Below, piece by piece: positions 5,725-8,745 of a DNA stretch of 8,745 nucleotides. The notes beneath the pieces are model-generated. The model worked only from the letters and a program-made list of their open reading frames with translations, had not been told where the DNA came from and did no database searches. The stretch comes from JBOGWP01 sp050693875 (GTDB lineage: Bacteria; Actinomycetota; CADDZG01; JAHWKV01; JBOGWP01), in assembly GCA_050693875.1 (NCBI GenBank), contig JBOGWP010000075.1, positions 1 through 8,745 of the forward strand, written 5' to 3'. Both the position numbers and the translations under genes were made by a program. Each line of letters begins with the position of its first letter. The first letter of the stretch is position 1.

Positions 5725-6525
5725 TCAGGCGAGGGCCAGCTGCGGCTGCGGCTCGGCCTGTGGCGCTCCCATCGCGGGACAGATCGCCCGGTGCGGGCAC
5801 CACGAGCAGCCAGGACCGGGGCGGGGGCGCCAGTCGCCCGTGGAGCGGGCCCGGGCGATGGCCCTTGCCAGTGCTTCGAGTTGGCGCTCCAACGCGAGGA
5901 GCATCGCCTGGGTGGGGTAGAGCGTGATGACCTCCGGCTCCCGCAGATGCACGAGCCGCAGAGCACGAGGCATCTTCCCGAACGCTCGCCAGCACAACAG
6001 GGCGTAGAAGCGCAGGGCGAAGAATGAGCCGAAGGCCCAGGCGTCCGAGGGGGAGCGGCCGGTCTTGTAGTCGGTCAGGACCCACTCGCCGTCCGGGGCG
6101 ACGTCGATGCGGTCGATGATCCCGCGCAGCAGGACCCGCGCGGCGTCGTGCTCGACCCGCGACTCGAGATCGTGCACCGCGACGTCCCGAGGGTCCTCCA
6201 GCCGGAAGGCGTTCGACAGGAGGCCCCGGACCTCACCGAGCCACCCCGCCTCGTCGCCGGAGGGCAGCTCGAGTCCTACGAGCTCCGGATCCTGTCTCAG
6301 CGGCCCCCAGACCTCGTCGATCAGCTGATCGGCCCGCTCGAACGTGCGCTCGCCGGCTGGGAGTGCGTAGAGCCGTTCGAGCACGGAGTGCACCAGGCTG
6401 CCGCGCGCGCTGGCGGGGTCGGGGGGCTCTGGCAGCCGGTCGATCACTCGGTACTTGTACAGCTGCGGGCACCACTTGAAGTCCGAGGCCCGCGAGGGAG
6501 ACAGCGCGACGGTGGGACGGTCCAT
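5725..6525 (-). CDS. RecB-like PD-(D/E)XK nuclease with Fe-S cysteine motif
   Basis: A 266-residue stand-alone nuclease-type protein. It has the RecB/Cas4-like layout: Cys19 in SDFKWCPQLYKY, His46 in GSLVHSVLE, Asp138 in GIIDRID, Asp152 and Lys154 in LTDYKTG, and three cysteines (240, 243, 249) in CSWCPHRAICP. With Cys19 these would hold a 4Fe-4S cluster, as in AddB and Cas4. Stand-alone proteins of this size are common in actinobacteria and are usually called RecB family exonucleases. No helicase domain or CRISPR genes are nearby, so a Cas4 role is not supported. The start at 6525 lies 8 nt after TACCAT, and the conserved domain begins within 15 residues. The frame is open upstream to 6975, but that stretch looks non-homologous. 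Confidence 0.9.
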   Translation of the reverse strand: MDRPTVALSPSRASDFKWCPQLYKYRVIDRLPEPPDPASARGSLVHSVLERLYALPAGERTFERADQLIDEVWGPLRQDPELVGLELPSGDEAGWLGEVRGLLSNAFRLEDPRDVAVHDLESRVEHDAARVLLRGIIDRIDVAPDGEWVLTDYKTGRSPSDAWAFGSFFALRFYALLCWRAFGKMPRALRLVHLREPEVITLYPTQAMLLALERQLEALARAIARARSTGDWRPRPGPGCSWCPHRAICPAMGAPQAEPQPQLALA

Positions 6526-6533
6526 GCCTCGCG

Positions 6534-6539
6534 ATGGTA
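6534..6539 (-). promoter_or_regulatory. Candidate -10 box (TACCAT), leaderless RecB-like gene
   Basis: TACCAT on the minus strand ends 8 nt before the ATG at 6525, matching the spacing seen at 4106-4111 and 4148-4153. No ribosome site or clear -35 is seen. Confidence 0.45.
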
Positions 6540-6610
6540 GGGGAGGGTGGTGACACTTGGAGGGATATCGCAGCGCTTTTTCGAGCGGGAGACCGTGCGC
6601 AGCCGGAAGG

Positions 6611-6975
6611 TCAGAGGAGCGCAAGCTGTCCCGGCGACGTCCTCCGCCGGCGGCCGGCTGAGTGGGCACGCGCCCGGCGGAGGGGTGGCGCGGGCAGCTC
6701 CCAGGGGGGTGGATCCGGCAGGAGCGCCAGCTGTCGCGGCGGTGTTGCCGCCTCGGGCAGCACCGCCTGGGTGGGGCCGAAGGAGAGCTGGTCGAGCCGG
6801 GGGAGGAGGGGGCCGCGGGGGCAGATCCCGCTGCGTCCCCGAACGCGACCAGCCTCAGGAGCACCCGGTCCGGCCCGGGGGCTGGGAACAGCGCATGCTG
6901 CTCACCGCCGTCGAAGATCTCGAGGCGCGGCTGCCGGGGGTCCGGGAGCGCCGAGGGAACGGGGAGACCGGTCAC
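6611..6975 (-). pseudogene. Pro-rich small ORF coupled to the M23 gene, apparently frameshifted
   Basis: A GTG at 6975 overlaps the stop of the M23 gene (GTGA), the same coupling used elsewhere here. The first frame reads convincingly for about 55 residues (VTGLPVPSALPDPRQPRLEI, later DRVLLRLVAFGDAAGSAPA), then turns into an Arg/Cys-rich string typical of a wrong frame. From about 6812 the frame one base back reads well instead (LLPRLDQLSFGPTQAVLPEA, then PPPWELPAPP) and ends at TGA 6613-6611. The switch coincides with three five-base G runs on the plus strand (6799-6803, 6808-6812, 6817-6821), so one lost base would explain it: a sequencing error, a real mutation or programmed slippage. The joined product would be about 120 residues, Pro-rich, of unknown family. 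Alternatively only the first part is made and continues in frame toward the nuclease. Confidence 0.45.
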
Positions 6976-8066
6976 CTGGCGAGCGGGTCCACGCGTCGAA
7001 CGATCGGATAGGGGTTGGTCGCCGCTCCGCCCGGCACGTGGGTCTCGAAGTGCAGGTGCGGCGGGGTGCCGACGGCGTTCCCGGTGGTGCCGATGAAGCC
7101 GAGGACCTCGCCCTTGCCGACCCGGCGCCCGTTCGCGACGCCGGGTGCATAGCCGGCGAGGTGGGCGTAGTAGTAGGTCCAGTTGTCGCCGGGGGAGCGA
7201 AGCCAGAGCTTGATGCCGCCCAGGGTGTCGATGCCGACCTTCTCGAGAACACCGTCGACGACGGCCAGCACGGGGGTGCCGCGGATGGCGAAGATGTCCG
7301 TGCCCTCGTGGCGGTGGTAGTACCGGGTTCCTTCCATGCGCGGCGCTCCGAACGAGTCGGTGTAGGAGTAGGGAGCCCGCACCGGGAAGGCGAATCCTGC
7401 CTTGCGCTTCTCGACCTCGGCTCGCACCTTTTCGTACACGCGCCCGAGCGCGGCGAGCGAGGCGTCCATGCGCCGCTGCCGCCTGGCCAGGTCTGCGATG
7501 AGCGCCTGCTGCTCGGCCTTGCGGCGCTCCAGGTCCTCTCGTAGTCTGGTCGCCTCGTCCTTCAGTCCCCGGATGCGCCCGAGCTCCTTGGCGTCGCGGT
7601 TGGTCACCGACTTCATCAGATCGAAGGCGCTGAGAAACTGGCGATAGGTCCGGGCGGAGAGGAGCACGGTGACGAGCTCGATGCGCCCGCTCCGGTAGAC
7701 CGAGGCTGCCCGGCGATTGATCGCTGCTTTCGCCGCGCGCAGCTCTGCGTCGAGGGCGGCAAGCCTCGATTCGCTGACGACGATCTCTGCGGCGAGTCCC
7801 ATCAGCTGATCGTTGGCCGCCTCGAAGTCGGCGACGATGGCGTCGAGGTTGCGCTGCGCGGCCTTGACTTGCTTGAGGACCGATGCCATCTGCGAAGCGA
7901 GGCGCGCCATCTCCTCGGCGCTGGGCAGCTGCGGTGGCATCGGCGGGCCTTTGGCGGGAGCAGCAGGGGCGGCCGGCGCGGCGAATGCGATCAGCGCAAG
8001 CGAGCAGGCCAGGGCCGCGGCGAGGAGAGGCCATCGCCGAGGCCGAAATCGAGAACTTGCTCCCAT
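6972..8066 (-). CDS. Secreted M23 (LytM) family peptidase with N-terminal coiled coil
   Basis: A 364-residue exported cell-wall protein. Residues 1-30 form a signal peptide with a basic start (RFRPRRW) and a hydrophobic core, followed by an Ala/Pro linker. Residues about 50-220 are long amphipathic helices of the EnvC/CwlO type. The M23 domain (about 225-345) has RHEGTD (His253, Asp257), YAHL (His302) and PHLHFE (His337, His339), the full zinc and catalytic set of an active endopeptidase that cuts peptidoglycan cross-bridges. The ATG at 8066 gives a proper signal peptide; the frame continues to 8237 but crosses a non-coding repeat. Its stop overlaps a small downstream ORF. Regulation may involve the direct repeats at 8160-8270. 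Confidence 0.93.
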   Translation of the reverse strand: MGASSRFRPRRWPLLAAALACSLALIAFAAPAAPAAPAKGPPMPPQLPSAEEMARLASQMASVLKQVKAAQRNLDAIVADFEAANDQLMGLAAEIVVSESRLAALDAELRAAKAAINRRAASVYRSGRIELVTVLLSARTYRQFLSAFDLMKSVTNRDAKELGRIRGLKDEATRLREDLERRKAEQQALIADLARRQRRMDASLAALGRVYEKVRAEVEKRKAGFAFPVRAPYSYTDSFGAPRMEGTRYYHRHEGTDIFAIRGTPVLAVVDGVLEKVGIDTLGGIKLWLRSPGDNWTYYYAHLAGYAPGVANGRRVGKGEVLGFIGTTGNAVGTPPHLHFETHVPGGAATNPYPIVRRVDPLAR

Positions 8067-8159
8067 CCCGTGTTTCAAGAGTTGTGGTTGTGAGGTCAAG
8101 TCAAGGAGAGGGAGTAATTGTGACACAGTCGAACCGGAGAATCCCAGCATCGAAGGGAA

Positions 8160-8270
8160 ATTGCAAGCGGGGCCGAAACGAAATGCGCGCGAGTAGCCAC
8201 CAGGGCAGCGGCGTGGGCGGCGGTGGGGGGATTGCAAGCACGGGGCCGAAACGAAATACGCGCGAGGGTA
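8160..8270. repeat. Two direct repeats upstream of the M23 gene
   Basis: Copy one, 8160-8195 (36 bp), and copy two, 8231-8270 (40 bp), begin ATTGCAAGC, share GGGGCCGAAACGAAAT and CGCGCGAG, and end GTA. They differ by two 2-bp indels and one substitution, and start 71 bp apart. On the minus strand copy two contains TACCCT. They lie 94-204 bp upstream of the M23 start. The surrounding 8067-8311 stretch has no gene and is locally richer in A/T (8096-8165). A regulatory role for the M23 gene is inference. Confidence 0.75.
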
Positions 8271-8311
8271 TGCCGGGCACGAGATTGGAATCGGCCGGTG
8301 CCGCGGATTGC

Positions 8312-8584
8312 TTAAGGTGGGGAGTCGCCCTCGACGTCGCCGGATCCCCGGGCCGCGATGATCGCCTCCCTGCGGGCGAGCCGGGCTTCCCGTCGAACCG
8401 ACGCCTCACGCATCCGCCGCCGCTCGTCGTCCGTCTCGGCGATGACGGGAGGGACGGGACGGGGCCGGCGCGACTGTGGGTCGAGCGCAACGAAGACCAG
8501 GTAGGCGGAGGAGGTATGGACACGCCTGCCGGTGAGCAGGTTCTCCGCCTCTACCCGCGCGCCCACCTCCATCGCCGCACCCAC
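8312..8584 (-). pseudogene. C-terminal part of a hotdog acyl-CoA thioesterase
   Basis: The 86 residues from MEVGARVEAENLLTGRRVHT onward match the C-terminal half of BACH/YciA-type acyl-CoA thioesterases: SAYLVFVALD (last hotdog strand), RPRPVPPVIAETDDE and a charged helix RRMREASVRREARLARRE. A full protein has about 75 further residues before MEVG, including the first hotdog strand and the long helix with the catalytic region. Upstream of 8572 no minus-strand frame reads like it, and the in-frame path reaches a TAG within a dozen codons. A GTG at 8584 or an ATG at 8572 could start only an incomplete fold. I read it as a gene remnant or a gene cut by rearrangement or misassembly. Confidence 0.75.
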
Positions 8585-8721
8585 GAGCGGCTGGTGAGCC
8601 TGCTACGAACCGCCGCCGAGCAAGGAGCGGACGCCATGGCGATCTTCGGCGAGCTCCTCAGATCGCCGGTGCCAATCGTGGCGCCCCTCGCCATCCTCAC
8701 GCCGAGGGCTCCCTGAGCCCG

Positions 8722-8737
8722 GCGCCCGGCCGGGCGC
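8722..8737. terminator. 16-bp perfect palindrome, possible terminator hairpin
   Basis: GCGCCCGGCCGGGCGC is self-complementary and can form a six-pair stem with a GGCC loop. It begins 5 nt after a plus-strand TGA (8714-8716) that closes a protein-like frame, and its right end overlaps a minus-strand TAG (8737-8739). It could end transcripts from either side. No T-run follows. Confidence 0.45.
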
Positions 8738-8745
8738 TAACCAAG

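Noticed and set aside
8160..8270. CRISPR array
   Set aside because: Only two copies with internal indels, and no cas genes; the nearby RecB-like nuclease lacks any Cas context.
8067..8311. ydaO-type c-di-AMP riboswitch before the M23 gene
   Set aside because: Cell-wall hydrolases in actinomycetes often carry one, but I could not find its conserved core motifs on the minus strand here.
7883..8716. Long plus-strand frame of 277 residues
   Set aside because: Most of it is antisense to the M23 N-terminus and the thioesterase; only the last ~45 codons look protein-like.

Overview
The window is GC-rich, and every convincing reading frame is rich in G or C at third codon positions. A flavin-dependent thymidylate synthase (ThyX), a lipoprotein L,D-transpeptidase, a PIG-L deacetylase, a stand-alone RecB-like Fe-S nuclease, a small zinc-binding protein of actinobacterial type, and several genes with a TAnnnT box 7-8 nt before the start codon together point to an actinomycete (Actinomycetota). 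I cannot name the genus; a deep-branching or metagenomic lineage fits.

Layout, left to right. Bases 1-310 carry no gene: about three imperfect copies of a ~76-bp repeat, then a 15-bp tandem repeat that runs into the stop codon of the first gene. The L,D-transpeptidase (minus, 311-1291) is divergent from a plus-strand set of three overlapping genes, thyX, a PIG-L-family deacetylase and a Cys/His zinc-binding protein (1428-3168). Only 12 bp further on, two minus-strand genes converge on it: a four-helix membrane protein and an SRPBCC protein (3181-4097). The 63-bp divergent region 4098-4160 holds two TAnnnT boxes flanking a 12-bp perfect palindrome. It also feeds a metallo-beta-lactamase-fold hydrolase and an overlapping lipoprotein (4161-5221). 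A long hairpin (5235-5282) separates these from a minus-strand run: a secreted M23 peptidase (6972-8066), a coupled but apparently frameshifted small ORF (6611-6975), a RecB-like nuclease (5725-6525) and a DUF3054-like membrane protein (5306-5686). The right end has two direct repeats upstream of the M23 gene and the C-terminal half of an acyl-CoA thioesterase (8312-8584) whose N-terminal half is missing, followed by a 16-bp palindrome.

The genes are mostly housekeeping: cell-wall remodelling (L,D-transpeptidase, M23 peptidase), dTMP synthesis (ThyX), zinc hydrolases (PIG-L, metallo-beta-lactamase fold) and DNA processing (RecB-like). Overlaps of the GTGA or ATGA type join thyX/PIG-L, PIG-L/zinc protein, SRPBCC/membrane protein, hydrolase/lipoprotein and M23/small ORF, so translational coupling is the local habit. 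I found no tRNA, rRNA, CRISPR array, transposase or obvious defence island, and no strong case for a wholly new system. The best leads are the palindrome between the 4097/4161 genes, the frameshifted ORF after the M23 gene, the thioesterase truncation junction, and the direct repeats upstream of the M23 gene.
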